A stretch of DNA of 64,000 nt from an uncultured Flavobacteriaceae bacterium (GTDB lineage: Bacteria > Bacteroidota > Bacteroidia > Flavobacteriales > Flavobacteriaceae), in the NCBI GenBank assembly GCA_947502635.1, contig CANNAN010000004.1, forward strand, positions 1 to 64,000, given 5' to 3'. Shown piece after piece: positions 48,372 to 58,289 of the stretch; the stretch's first letter is position 1; each line of letters opens with the position of its first letter. Made by a program: the position numbers and the translations under genes. The notes under the pieces were generated by a model. That model saw only the letters and a program-made list of their open reading frames with translations, had not been told where the DNA came from and did not search any database.

Positions 48372-49091
48372 TTATCTTTCTGTATCTATCACTACATTTA
48401 AATGGGAAAATGCCATCGTGGCTTCGTCTATCATTGCAAAATATTTTTGAGCCACTGTGTCTTCTAAAATCTGCTTAGATGCTTTTTCCGCACTTTCCAA
48501 ATCGGCCCAATAAACGACATCCATCCATTGTCCATCCTCCGTTATGGAAAGTTTTCTTGAAATATATCCGTTATGTTTTTCTAGTACTGGGTTTATGTTC
48601 TTTGCCGCATTAACAACGTCATCTCTTGTAAATTCAGGTTTTGTTTTAAAAAGAACTAATTCAACAACTTTAGTATCTCCTTGTTTGGGAGTAGTCATTA
48701 TTAAAGGTGATGTAATGAGCATTTTACTTGTTTCTGGATCGGGAATCATAGTGGCAAAAAATGTTTGACATGTTTCACTCTTCATTTCAATTTCCGAAGC
48801 ATCTTCAAAAGCCTTTACGTTAGTATAATAGACAAGGTCTGCCAATATATCTGGTTCTTTATTGGAAAATGACATTTTTCGTCCCAAATAGCCGTCAAAC
48901 TTATCCACCATTGGGTCTATGGCTCTAGAAAGTTCTATAATTTTATCTCTGGAGTATTCGGGTTGAGTTTTGGCCATTACAAGCACTATAGTTCCAATTT
49001 CTTCTCTTTTTTCTATTTGCATTTTTTCTTTTTTTTGAGCACTACAGCCAAAAATGAGAAAGAAGGCTGATAGCATAGATAATTGTTTCAT
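48372..49091 (-). CDS. Lipoprotein with two antibiotic-monooxygenase-like (ABM) domains
   Basis: The 239-residue protein starts with a lipoprotein signal (FFLIFGCSAQKK). The rest is two copies of a similar domain: residues about 30-120 (IGTIVLVMAKTQPEYSRDKI) and 135-230 (VVELVLFKTKPEFTRDDVVN). Both end in a region like DGYLGRK or NGYISRK, and each looks like a ferredoxin-like ABM fold. Single ABM domains are small monooxygenases or detoxifying enzymes that form dimers. Here a tandem pair would form an internal dimer. It is 45 bp from the NTF2-like gene on the same strand. Confidence 0.8.
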   Translation of the reverse strand: MKQLSMLSAFFLIFGCSAQKKEKMQIEKREEIGTIVLVMAKTQPEYSRDKIIELSRAIDPMVDKFDGYLGRKMSFSNKEPDILADLVYYTNVKAFEDASEIEMKSETCQTFFATMIPDPETSKMLITSPLIMTTPKQGDTKVVELVLFKTKPEFTRDDVVNAAKNINPVLEKHNGYISRKLSITEDGQWMDVVYWADLESAEKASKQILEDTVAQKYFAMIDEATMAFSHLNVVIDTER

Positions 49092-49135
49092 TATTTAAAT
49101 TTGTTTTTTGTGCATTACAAAATGTTGTTGCATGA

Positions 49136-49513
49136 TTAGAGAATACTTTGCCATAGAATTTTATCTATTAACCAAGTATCTTCTTTAATAAGAAAGAGAT
49201 AGTCGCAGCCTTTTCTATTTGGAGCCCAGTCCATTTCAAGTTTTACAACAGCAATTTTTTCTTGTAAGTCAAGAATTTGAACTTTTACTTCAGAATTAGG
49301 CATGATGCCCTTTTTATTGTAACCTGCGACCCAGTTTTTGAGTTCTGAAATTCCAGTAGTAGAGACATCTGTCCAATTGCTGGATTCATAATCATACATA
49401 AACCCAGTTTTTGATGCGTTTTCTGTAAAGAAACGATCAATTAAATTCAAATCCATATCCTTAAATGCCTGAGGGTACTTTTTAGAAATTTGAATTATTT
49501 CATTTTGTTCCAT
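49136..49513 (-). CDS. NTF2-like (lumazine-binding-type) protein
   Basis: The 125-residue cytoplasmic protein has the NTF2-like fold: YPQAFKDMDLNLIDRFFTEN, TTGISELKNWVAGYNKKGIM, KVQILDLQEKIAVVKLEMDW and WLIDKILWQS. It resembles the Lumazine_bd_2 class of unknown enzymatic role. It lies between the WYL regulator and the ABM lipoprotein on the same strand, so all three may form one regulated set. Confidence 0.82.
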   Translation of the reverse strand: MEQNEIIQISKKYPQAFKDMDLNLIDRFFTENASKTGFMYDYESSNWTDVSTTGISELKNWVAGYNKKGIMPNSEVKVQILDLQEKIAVVKLEMDWAPNRKGCDYLFLIKEDTWLIDKILWQSIL

Positions 49514-49573
49514 ATTATTTATTTTATAATTAATAATAGAACAAAAGTAAAATGGAGGAGTGACAGCCCTATG

Positions 49574-50263
49574 TCAACTAGGTTCTGTAAATCTGCTAAA
49601 ATATTTAGAGAGACTAAAATCTTGTTGATAATCAAAGGATTGAGAAGTCAATTTTATTTTTAAAATTCGATCCAACCTAAATTCTCTTATTTCATTTCTT
49701 AATCTGCAATGTGCAATCATTACCCAGGCTTTATCTGTATAATAAACACCTAAGGGATCAATTTTTCTTAGTGTTTGCTCATCTTTATAAATTGAGTGGT
49801 AAACAATCTCTAGTACTTCTGTGTTTGTAATTGATTTTTGAATGGTTGATAACCAATTGCTTTTAAAGATTTCTTTTTTAAAAGATGGGGTTATTCTGTT
49901 TTCTAATTTGGCAATATTCTCTTTTTCAAAATTCCTTAGAATGGATTTGATTTTTATAAGTACGGAATTAAAATCTTTTATAAGCGAAGCATCACCTTGA
50001 TTAGAAATAAGTTTTTCGGAAACAATTAATGCGTTAGCTTCTTCTTCTGTTATCATTATAGGTGGTAACGAATAGCCATCAACAATAAAATACCCGATAC
50101 CATTTTCCGAACCAATGGGAATACCTGCCTCTTGAAGTGTTTTAATATCGCGATAAACAGTTCGTAAGCTAATTTCGAATCTATCGGCAACTTCTTTAGC
50201 TGTTACCACTTTTTTAGATTGTAATTGAATTAAGATTGATGTTATTCTGGTGAGTCTGTTCAT
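49574..50263 (-). CDS. YafY-type HTH and WYL-domain transcriptional regulator
   Basis: Start placed at MNRLTRITSILIQL (50263). Residues about 5-60 are an HTH_11 winged helix (VTAKEVADRFEISLRTVYRD). Residues about 135-225 form a WYL domain (EVLEIVYHSIYKDEQTLRKI, KAWVMIAHCRLRNEIREFRL), the ligand-sensing part in this family. It is a probable local regulator of the NTF2-like and ABM genes downstream. Confidence 0.92.
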   Translation of the reverse strand: MNRLTRITSILIQLQSKKVVTAKEVADRFEISLRTVYRDIKTLQEAGIPIGSENGIGYFIVDGYSLPPIMITEEEANALIVSEKLISNQGDASLIKDFNSVLIKIKSILRNFEKENIAKLENRITPSFKKEIFKSNWLSTIQKSITNTEVLEIVYHSIYKDEQTLRKIDPLGVYYTDKAWVMIAHCRLRNEIREFRLDRILKIKLTSQSFDYQQDFSLSKYFSRFTEPS

Positions 50264-50353
50264 TAAATTAGTTAACAATAATTATTGCTTAACTAACAAA
50301 ATTAATAGAATTTTATGACTAAAACAGTATTAGATATATAAATAGTAAAGAAA

Positions 50354-51202
50354 CTATTTAGTCTTTTTTTTCTGCTGGTCTACTATAGTAATGGCAGCAA
50401 TTAAATCCTTGACTTCAATGTCTTCAATGTCTTCATCAACATAAAAGGGTGCAAACTTATCTTTATTGTAATTGTATATTTTCCAACGGTTAAATTGATA
50501 TTCAAGGGCTGTAAAGTTTTCAATCCAATCTCCCGAATTTAAATACAAAGTCTTACCATACTTATTTTCTTTGTATTCCATTTTTGGCTGGTGAATATGT
50601 CCGCAAACCACATAATCATAACCATTTTCAATAGCTAAATCAGAAATAACTTTTTCGTAATCACTAATAAACTTGATAGCGCCTTTAACACCATTTTTTA
50701 CTTTTTTAGATAATGAATAACGCTCTTTGCCTCGTTTTTCTAAATACCAATTTACCAAACGGTTAAGAAGCGTTAGTAGGTCGTAACCGTAACCACCTAA
50801 TTTTGCAAGCCATTTTGCATTTTGTATAGAAACATCGAAAACATCCCCATGAAAAAACCAAGCCTTTTTGCCATTTAATTCTAAAACAAGTTTGTCTACA
50901 ATAGAAATTTTGCCAATAGTTGTATTGCTAAATTTGCGTAACATTTCATCATGGTTTCCTGTAATGTAGATAATGTCAACACCATCTGAAGCCATATCCA
51001 TAATCTTTTTAATAACTTTTAAGTGCGATTTAGGGAAGTAACGTTTACTAAATTGCCAGATATCAATAATATCACCATTTAAAACCAGTTTTTTTGGTTC
51101 TATACTATTCAAATAGGTGAGTAGGTGCTTAGCATGGCAACCGTAAGTTCCAAGATGAACATCCGAGATTACTGCGATTTCTATTTTGCGTTTAATTTTC
51201 AA
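50354..51202 (-). CDS. UDP-2,3-diacylglucosamine diphosphatase-like metallophosphoesterase
   Basis: The 282-residue calcineurin-type phosphoesterase has the metal ligands SDVHLG, LVLNGDIIDIW, YITGNHDEM, FHGDVFD and CGHIHQP. Its size and the DVHLGTYGCHAKHLL start match the LpxH-like phosphoesterases used for lipid A synthesis in Bacteroidetes. LpxH removes UMP from UDP-2,3-diacylglucosamine. It stands alone on the minus strand, divergent from aroC. Confidence 0.88.
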   Translation of the reverse strand: MKIKRKIEIAVISDVHLGTYGCHAKHLLTYLNSIEPKKLVLNGDIIDIWQFSKRYFPKSHLKVIKKIMDMASDGVDIIYITGNHDEMLRKFSNTTIGKISIVDKLVLELNGKKAWFFHGDVFDVSIQNAKWLAKLGGYGYDLLTLLNRLVNWYLEKRGKERYSLSKKVKNGVKGAIKFISDYEKVISDLAIENGYDYVVCGHIHQPKMEYKENKYGKTLYLNSGDWIENFTALEYQFNRWKIYNYNKDKFAPFYVDEDIEDIEVKDLIAAITIVDQQKKKTK

Positions 51203-51394
51203 TCAATATTGTCTTAGAATTATAGTTACAAATAAAAGGTTTTTATATTATGTAAATATTATCTTATAATTATTTAAATATCAGTATTGTGTTAAACTAT
51301 TGTTAGGTTATTAATTACAATAAATTATGGTCTTTATGCTATTTCACTTTCGTATCTCTGAGAATAGATTTATTTTAGCAGCAAAATTTTATAT

Positions 51395-52456
51395 ATGGCA
51401 GGTAATTCCTTTGGAAAACTATTTAATTTAACAACATATGGAGAATCTCATGGACCCGCCTTAGGAGGAGTGATTGATGGTTGTCCTTCTGGTATTGAAT
51501 TAGATTTAGAGGCAATTCAAAACGAGCTTAACAGAAGAAAACCAGGGCAGTCTACTATCGTTACACAACGTAAGGAACCAGATACTGTTAAATTTCATTC
51601 GGGTATTTTTGAAGGTATAACCACAGGAACCTCTATTGGTTTTGTGATTGAAAATACCAATCAAAAATCTCATGATTACACCCATATTAAAGATAGTTAT
51701 AGACCAAGTCATGCAGATTATGTATACGACAAAAAATACGGCTTTAGAGACTATCGTGGTGGTGGACGAAGTTCTGCAAGAGAAACGGCATGCCGTGTAG
51801 TTGCTGGCGCCATTGCTAAACAGATGTTAAAAGGCATTGAAATTACAGCTTATGTTTCTGGTGTTGGTATGATGAAACTTGGTAAGCCATATACAGAATT
51901 AGACTTGACAAAAATAGAATCTAATATTGTAAGGTGTCCAGATCAGGTTATGGCAACTAATATGGAGTCATATATAAAGGAAGTTCGAAGTAAAGGGGAT
52001 ACCGTAGGAGGTATTGTTAGCTGTGTGATTAAAAACGTGCCTGTAGGTTTAGGCGAACCCGTATTCGATAAATTACATGCAGAATTAGGCAAAGCAATGC
52101 TTTCTATTAATGCTGTAAAAGGATTTGAATATGGTAGTGGATTTGAAGGTAGCACCATGTATGGTAGCGATCATAATGACGCGTTTAACAACGATGGCAC
52201 AACAAAAACGAATTTCTCTGGTGGTATTCAAGGAGGAATAAGTAACGGTATGGATATCTATTTCAATGTTGCTTTTAAACCTGTAGCAACACTTATTCAA
52301 AAATACGAGACCATAGATAAGGCAGGAAATACTGTAGAAATGCAAGGTAAAGGGCGTCATGATCCATGTGTGGTTCCAAGAGCTGTGCCCATTGTAGAAG
52401 CTATGGCTGCATTGGTTTTAGCCGATTTTTACTTGATTAATAAGATGCATAGTTAG
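51395..52456 (+). CDS. aroC: Chorismate synthase
   Basis: The 353-residue enzyme makes chorismate from EPSP with reduced FMN. Signature blocks are [34 protein letters not shown], the FMN-binding [20 protein letters not shown], and [20 protein letters not shown]. Full length. No other aro gene is in the window. Confidence 0.98.
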   Translation: MAGNSFGKLFNLTTYGESHGPALGGVIDGCPSGIELDLEAIQNELNRRKPGQSTIVTQRKEPDTVKFHSGIFEGITTGTSIGFVIENTNQKSHDYTHIKDSYRPSHADYVYDKKYGFRDYRGGGRSSARETACRVVAGAIAKQMLKGIEITAYVSGVGMMKLGKPYTELDLTKIESNIVRCPDQVMATNMESYIKEVRSKGDTVGGIVSCVIKNVPVGLGEPVFDKLHAELGKAMLSINAVKGFEYGSGFEGSTMYGSDHNDAFNNDGTTKTNFSGGIQGGISNGMDIYFNVAFKPVATLIQKYETIDKAGNTVEMQGKGRHDPCVVPRAVPIVEAMAALVLADFYLINKMHS

Positions 52457-52674
52457 GCAAACATGTTCCGCTTTTTATTCTATTTTTAGCTCTGAATTTG
52501 GTTTCGTTGTTAAACATATGTTTGCTAATGCCTTAACCTAAGTTCTAACGAAACAGATTTCTGTACACAAAAAAGATAAATTTATCTTGACTATAGTCGA
52601 AGGCTATATTCGGGCTGAAAATACTTATCTTGCTTTTGAAAATTTACATTCGGTTATATAGAATTATATATTAT

Positions 52675-53997
52675 ATGAAAAAACTAGCATTACATTGGAA
52701 GATAATTATAGGAATGATTTTAGGTATCATTTTCGGTTTTATTATGAATTCTGTAGGAGGAAAAGGTTTTGTAAGTGATTGGATCGCGCCTTTTGGAACG
52801 ATCTTTATTAATCTACTTAAACTTATTGCAGTACCATTAATCTTGGCATCATTAATAAAAGGGATTTCAGATTTAAAAGATATTTCTAAAATTAAAACCA
52901 TGGGGTTGCGTACCATTGGTATTTATATAACAACCACCTTGGTTGCTATAATCATTGGTTTAAGTATTGTAAACATTATAAAGCCAGGAGAAGGTATGCC
53001 ACAAAATACCATTGAAAAAATTAAATCTAAATATGAAAATGATGCTGGTGTTGCAGATAAACTCTCAAAAGCATCCGCACAACAAGATGCTGGACCGCTA
53101 CAAGCTTTAGTTGATATCTTTCCAAGTAATATATTTAAAGCTTTAGGTAATGCCAAGATGCTTCAAGTTATTTTCTTTGCGTTATTTGTTGGTATTTGCT
53201 TGTTGTTAATCCCAGAGAAGAAAGCAAAACCTTTGGTAGATTTTTTCGATTCCTTAAATGAGGTCGTCATGAAAATGGTGGATTTAATTATGCTTTTTGC
53301 ACCTTATGCAGTATTTGCTTTGATGGCTAATGTTATTATTGCTTTTGATGATACTGAAATTCTTCTAAAACTGTTAAATTACGCACTGTGTGTTGTAGGT
53401 GGTTTAATTTTAATGATTGGTTTTTATCTTATTTTAGTAAAAGTATATACCAAAAAATCGCCTTTATGGTTTTTAAAAGAAATAAGTCCAGCACAATTGT
53501 TAGCTTTTTCAACAAGTAGTAGTGCTGCTACTTTACCAGTCACTATGGAGCGTGTAGAAGAGCACCTTGGGGTAGACAAAGAAGTCTCTGGGTTTGTTTT
53601 ACCAGTTGGAGCTACTGTTAATATGGACGGGACAAGTTTATATCAAGGAATTGCAGCAGTATTTATTATGCAAGTTATTTGGCCAGAGGGTTTAACTTTT
53701 ACAAATCAATTAGTTATAATTGCAACGGCTTTGTTAGCTTCTATAGGAAGTGCAGCAGTACCAAGTGCTGGTATGGTTATGTTAGTTATTGTTTTGGAAT
53801 CCATTGGCTTTCCTGCAGAGTTATTGCCTATAGGCTTGGCGCTTATTTTTGCTGTAGACAGACCATTGGATATGTGTAGAACTGTAGTCAATGTAACTGG
53901 AGATGCTACTGTTTCTATGATGGTTGCCAAATCTTTAGGTAAACTGCATAAACCTAAGCCTAAAGCATGGGATGATAATTATGAAAAAGTAAAATAA
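52675..53997 (+). CDS. Dicarboxylate/amino acid:cation symporter
   Basis: Start chosen at Met16 of the ORF track (MKKLALHWKIIIGMILG), the usual family N-terminus. The 440-residue membrane protein has the DAACS/SLC1 layout with eight helices and two hairpins. The first hairpin motif is STSSSAATLPVTMERVEE, the conserved NMDG appears in VNMDGTSLY, and the last helix holds DMCRTVVNVTGDA, the substrate-binding region. It imports C4-dicarboxylates, glutamate or aspartate with Na+ or H+; the substrate cannot be chosen. Confidence 0.94.
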   Translation: MKKLALHWKIIIGMILGIIFGFIMNSVGGKGFVSDWIAPFGTIFINLLKLIAVPLILASLIKGISDLKDISKIKTMGLRTIGIYITTTLVAIIIGLSIVNIIKPGEGMPQNTIEKIKSKYENDAGVADKLSKASAQQDAGPLQALVDIFPSNIFKALGNAKMLQVIFFALFVGICLLLIPEKKAKPLVDFFDSLNEVVMKMVDLIMLFAPYAVFALMANVIIAFDDTEILLKLLNYALCVVGGLILMIGFYLILVKVYTKKSPLWFLKEISPAQLLAFSTSSSAATLPVTMERVEEHLGVDKEVSGFVLPVGATVNMDGTSLYQGIAAVFIMQVIWPEGLTFTNQLVIIATALLASIGSAAVPSAGMVMLVIVLESIGFPAELLPIGLALIFAVDRPLDMCRTVVNVTGDATVSMMVAKSLGKLHKPKPKAWDDNYEKVK

Positions 53998-54048
53998 TAT
54001 ATTTCATTTTATAATGAAATACTTGTTTTTAAAATAAAACAGTGTAAG

Positions 54049-54561
54049 ATGCTTAAGTATAAAAAAATACAAATTATTATTTATAGTTTATTAGTAGTTG
54101 TAATGAGTTCTTGTTATTCAAATTCTAAAAATAGTGATGAGCTTATTAAGATTGTCGAGAAACTTAAAATAGACGAAAATCATACATTCTTTAAAGAATT
54201 GGAACCAACAGAGATAGATTGCAAAGCTATTTTCTCGAACACATGGAATGCTTCTAAAGGATATGAGTTTTCGAAAAACAGATGGGAAGGATTAGAGATG
54301 GTTCCTGATAATGCTATGAAGCCAGAAAGTATGGATGCAGAGGTGCTAATTTTATCAGCAACTGTCGAAGAGTTGAAAAAGGGGGAAACAAATGGGTTGC
54401 CAATAGAGTATGTTAATATAGCTAGCAGGTTTAAGGAAGATGTAACTGTTTACGGAATTCAATATTTAAATGAAGATAAAACCGTTCAAAAGACCCGAAC
54501 TGCATTTTTTAAAATAAAAGATAGATGGGTTATGTTTCCTAGAGTTTATATTGCTTTTTAA
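54049..54561 (+). CDS. Lipoprotein of unknown function
   Basis: The 170-residue protein has a lipoprotein-type leader (IYSLLVVVMSSCYSNS) with the lipid-bearing Cys at about residue 22. The mature part is polar and shows no known domain (NTWNASKGYEFSKNRWEGLE). It lies 51 bp after the symporter and 11 bp before the sulfurtransferase, so it may share a transcript with the latter. Confidence 0.75.
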   Translation: MLKYKKIQIIIYSLLVVVMSSCYSNSKNSDELIKIVEKLKIDENHTFFKELEPTEIDCKAIFSNTWNASKGYEFSKNRWEGLEMVPDNAMKPESMDAEVLILSATVEELKKGETNGLPIEYVNIASRFKEDVTVYGIQYLNEDKTVQKTRTAFFKIKDRWVMFPRVYIAF

Positions 54562-54572
54562 TTATATTTATA

Positions 54573-55388
54573 ATGAAAATTTCAATGACTTCCCCAATAG
54601 TATCTGTTGAATGGCTTCATGAGAATTTGGAAGCCGATAATTTAATTGTTCTGGATGGAACGATAAATAAAATATTTGATACTTCTCAAAATCAAATACC
54701 CAATGCACGATTTTTTGATATCAAAAAGAAATTTAGTGAAGCTAATGCACCGTTTCCTAGTACATTTCCATCTCAAGATCAATTTGAAAAAGAAGCCAGG
54801 GTTTTAGGGATAAATAAAAACAGTGCAATTGTTGTTTATGATGATAAGGGGATTTACTCAAGTGCCCGCGTGTGGTGGTTGTTTAAAGCTTTTGGGTATC
54901 ATAATATAGCGGTATTAAATGGCGGATTTCCAGCTTGGAAAAAAGCTGATTATGAAACTGAGTCCATGAAAAAGTATACAGGTAAATCGGGTGATTTTGA
55001 AGCTAATTATAATCAGGAATACATGATCTTTTTTGATGATGTAAAAAACGTTTCAAAAAATAAAACACATCATATAATTGATGCACGATCGGAAGGTAGA
55101 TTCAGGAGTCTTGAGCCAGAACCTAGAGAAGGTTTACGAATGGGTAATATTCCTAATTCGGTGAATTTACCTTTTACAGACCTTTTGGATAATGGCAAAT
55201 TAAGATCTAAAGAAACTATAAATAAAACTCTAAAAGAATTAGCGAACAAAGAAGATAATATTGTGTTTTCATGTGGTTCTGGTATCACAGCATGTGTATT
55301 AGCTTTAGGAGCGAGTATTTCGGGGTATGAAAATATATCGGTTTACGATGGTTCTTGGACTGAATGGGGGAGTTTAGTTAATGAGTAG
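54573..55388 (+). CDS. 3-mercaptopyruvate sulfurtransferase-like two-domain rhodanese
   Basis: The 271-residue protein contains two rhodanese domains (about residues 8-125 and 150-270). The catalytic loop is SCGSGITACVLALG, the CGSGxTA form typical of mercaptopyruvate sulfurtransferases. N-terminal blocks include VSVEWLHENLEADNLIVLDG and VYDDKGIYSSARVWWLFKAF. It transfers sulfane sulfur from 3-mercaptopyruvate. Convergent with the DCC gene. Confidence 0.93.
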   Translation: MKISMTSPIVSVEWLHENLEADNLIVLDGTINKIFDTSQNQIPNARFFDIKKKFSEANAPFPSTFPSQDQFEKEARVLGINKNSAIVVYDDKGIYSSARVWWLFKAFGYHNIAVLNGGFPAWKKADYETESMKKYTGKSGDFEANYNQEYMIFFDDVKNVSKNKTHHIIDARSEGRFRSLEPEPREGLRMGNIPNSVNLPFTDLLDNGKLRSKETINKTLKELANKEDNIVFSCGSGITACVLALGASISGYENISVYDGSWTEWGSLVNE

Positions 55389-55413
55389 GCAGTGAAAGTT
55401 TTTACATAAATTA

Positions 55414-55827
55414 CTACAAAAACTTACTCTTTAATTCGGGCGTCGGAATCATACAAGCATCCTTTTTTCCATACCATTTGTAACGATTTTTTGCAATATA
55501 ATCGTAAACCCAATTTCGAATAAAAGGAGGGATAATAAAGAATACACTCATTAAGCTTTGAGGAAATCCTAGATGTTTTGCAATTTTTAAAGCAGCGGTA
55601 GATTTTGAAACAAGACTACTTTCTGGAGTGTATAATAATATAGAATCCGTTTTTTTAGTATCAATATTAAAGCGCTCAATAAGGTCTTTACCAATCTCGC
55701 TTTGCAAAGGAGCAAACAAGAATATATTCTTTTTGTCATGTTTTATAACATATTGCACACTACTGTTGCAAAGGTTACAAACACCATCAAACAAAATAAT
55801 TTTTTTATGTTTTGGTAAATCAATCAT
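55414..55827 (-). CDS. DCC-family thiol-disulfide oxidoreductase
   Basis: The 137-residue protein begins IILFDGVCNLCNSSVQYVIK, the DxxCxxC signature of the DCC (DUF393) family, with KNIFLFAPLQSEIGKDL and SKSTAALKIAKHLGF following. The family is predicted to be thioredoxin-like oxidoreductases. It is on the same strand as mutS2 and separated from it by the ACTGAAC repeat tract. Confidence 0.92.
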   Translation of the reverse strand: MIDLPKHKKIILFDGVCNLCNSSVQYVIKHDKKNIFLFAPLQSEIGKDLIERFNIDTKKTDSILLYTPESSLVSKSTAALKIAKHLGFPQSLMSVFFIIPPFIRNWVYDYIAKNRYKWYGKKDACMIPTPELKSKFL

Positions 55828-55875
55828 AATTTATCAAGGAGACTTTAATTGTAAAGTTTTCTTATTAATTTTATT

Positions 55876-55929
55876 ACTGAACACTGAACACTGAACACTG
55901 AACACTGAACACAGAACACTGAACACTGA
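55876..55929. repeat. ACTGAAC heptamer tandem tract
   Basis: About seven and a half head-to-tail copies of ACTGAAC, one of them ACAGAAC, end at the mutS2 stop codon. It is the clean form of the degenerate tracts at 8791-8880 and 11590-11633. Confidence 0.9.
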
Positions 55930-58098
55930 TTACTTCTTCCCAGCTTCAACAAGCTCTAATTGTTCAATACTTACATTAGTCGTAAAAATACCATAATTTA
56001 CTACAGCTTTATTTTTTTCAATTTTATCAATACTACCAACAGCACGCCCATCTTCCATGCGTACTCGATCTCCAACTTTTAGGGTGGGTCTGGGTTTTGG
56101 AGTTTCAATAGCTTTTTTCTTTGCTTCTTTTTTCTTTTTGCGTATAACAGTTACTACTTTTTCAACTTCTTTTTTTACTTGTTCCTCTTTTGCTTTTATG
56201 ACTTTTTTCTGTTTGATTGTCACTTTTTTTCGTTTGGAATTTTCAATTTGAACGACTTTAAAAAGTTCGTCCATAAGTTGGCGTTTTTGCTTATTATCGA
56301 AGTATTTTTCGGCAATATCGTTCACTTTCTGACCTAAATAAATAAGACGCTGGTTGCTATCGTATAGTTCTTGGTAGCTTTCTAATTTCTTTTGAACTTT
56401 GGCATTAATCTCTTCAAGCTTATCAGCTTCTTCTATTTTTTTCTTTTCGTTCAGTTTTAGGGATTGTCCTGTTTTTTCTAAACGAGAACGCTCTTTTTGT
56501 AATTTGGCAATGGTTGCGTCAAAACGGACTTTACTGCGTTCAATTTTCTTTTTAGCACGATTTATTAAACTATAAGGAATTCCATTTTTCTGTGCCACTT
56601 CAAAAGTAAAAGAACTTCCTGCTTGCCCTATAACCAATTTAAAAAGAGGTTCTAGTGTACGTTCATCAAAAAGCATATTCGCATTGAGCATGTTGGGTAG
56701 TTCGTTTGCTAATATTTTTAAATTAGAATAATGAGTCGTTATTATACCAAATGCTTCTCTATGATAAAACTCTTCTAAAAAAGTTTCAGCTAAGGCTCCA
56801 CCAAGTTCTGGATCACTTCCCGTTCCAAACTCATCAATTAAAAAGAGCGTATTCTTATTACACTTCTTTAAAAAATAATTCATTTGTTTTAAACGGTAGC
56901 TATAAGTGCTTAGATGATTCTCTATGGATTGATTGTCTCCAATATCACTTAGTATTCTATCGAATAAACAAACTTTACTACGCTCATGAACAGGAATTAG
57001 TAAACCGCTTTGTAGCATGACTTGTAATAAACCAACTGTTTTAAGAGTAATACTTTTTCCACCAGCATTAGGGCCCGAAATGACTATGATCCTACTATCT
57101 TGCTTTAATTCTATGGTTTGCGGAAAAGTTGTTTCTTTCTTTTCTAAGTTATTTAAATATAAAAGAGGATGATACGCATCTCTCAAAAACATACTTCTAC
57201 CTTCCGAAATTTCAGGAAGAATAGCATTCATAGATCGTGCATACTTCGCTTTTGCCGAAATAACATCAATATCAATTAAAAAAGCCTGATAGTTTTCTAA
57301 TAAAGGTAAAAACGGACGAATAAAATTGGTCAGGTCTTTTAAAATACGAATAACCTCTTCTTGTTCTTCATACTCCAAATTATTAAGTTCTCTGGAGTAT
57401 TGTAAAGTAGTTTCTGGTTCAATATAAACAATACTACCTGTTTTACTACCACCCATAATAGCGCCCTTTACTTTACGGCGATACATGGCTTTTACTGCGA
57501 GAACACGTTTGTTATCGACTACAGATTCACGAATATCATCTAAATATTCAAGATTGTGGTAGGTGTTAAGTGCTGTCGAAAAACTGGCATTTATTTTACC
57601 TTTTATCTTATTAATAGATTGACGTAGTTCAAAAAGTAAGCTGGATGCATTATCCTTTATATCTCCAAAACGATCTACAATGGCATCTACTTTTTCAATA
57701 ATTACTTTGGTAACTTCAATATGTGACGCAAATTCGTTAAGTTTCGGGTAGTACTCATTAAACTTTTTTAAATAAGTAACAATGTCATTTGTAGTTAATG
57801 ACATGGAGACTATTTTTTTTAAAGCATGTACTTCCAGATAAGTGTTTTCAATGCGTAATAACTTAATTTCCTTAGATATAGAGTCAAATCCATGATTTGG
57901 AATACGGTTGTCGTTATAAAACGATGATAGGTACTCATTCGTTAACTGTAAAGCACTAATAAGTGAGTCCTTAGTATTGTAAGGGCTTGTTAATAATGCT
58001 TTTTCGTTGCCTAAAGGTGTTACGCAGTGCTCGCTTACTTGTTGCAGAACCGTTGCAAATTCTAGGTCTTTTAATGTTTTATCATGAATATTTATCAT
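55930..58098 (-). CDS. mutS2: MutS2-family ATPase without Smr domain
   Basis: Start at MINIHDKTLKDLEFATVL (58098), the normal MutS2 N-terminus. The 722-residue protein has the MutS core and clamp (residues about 1-310) and the ATPase (about 320-530) with Walker A ISGPNAGGKSITLKTVG and Walker B LFLIDEFGTGSDPE. A charged helical region follows, then a short KOW/SH3-like region (VGDRVRMEDGRAVGSIDKIE). The C-terminal Smr nuclease domain of classical MutS2 is absent, so recombination or ribosome-rescue roles that need it may differ here. Confidence 0.94.
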   Translation of the reverse strand: MINIHDKTLKDLEFATVLQQVSEHCVTPLGNEKALLTSPYNTKDSLISALQLTNEYLSSFYNDNRIPNHGFDSISKEIKLLRIENTYLEVHALKKIVSMSLTTNDIVTYLKKFNEYYPKLNEFASHIEVTKVIIEKVDAIVDRFGDIKDNASSLLFELRQSINKIKGKINASFSTALNTYHNLEYLDDIRESVVDNKRVLAVKAMYRRKVKGAIMGGSKTGSIVYIEPETTLQYSRELNNLEYEEQEEVIRILKDLTNFIRPFLPLLENYQAFLIDIDVISAKAKYARSMNAILPEISEGRSMFLRDAYHPLLYLNNLEKKETTFPQTIELKQDSRIIVISGPNAGGKSITLKTVGLLQVMLQSGLLIPVHERSKVCLFDRILSDIGDNQSIENHLSTYSYRLKQMNYFLKKCNKNTLFLIDEFGTGSDPELGGALAETFLEEFYHREAFGIITTHYSNLKILANELPNMLNANMLFDERTLEPLFKLVIGQAGSSFTFEVAQKNGIPYSLINRAKKKIERSKVRFDATIAKLQKERSRLEKTGQSLKLNEKKKIEEADKLEEINAKVQKKLESYQELYDSNQRLIYLGQKVNDIAEKYFDNKQKRQLMDELFKVVQIENSKRKKVTIKQKKVIKAKEEQVKKEVEKVVTVIRKKKKEAKKKAIETPKPRPTLKVGDRVRMEDGRAVGSIDKIEKNKAVVNYGIFTTNVSIEQLELVEAGKK

Positions 58099-58289
58099 TC
58101 GCTTTCTCATCAAGAAATAAGTGAACAAAGTTAAAAATTCTATTTAATTAAGGTGCTGTTTTATCAATAACTAAATAAAAGATCAAAATCCTTAAAATAT
58201 GTTAATTAACAGTTAATTGTAATTCTTTAACATAACGCTAACATCTGTGGATGAGATTTGTACATACCTTGAAAACGCAATCAAAAAAT

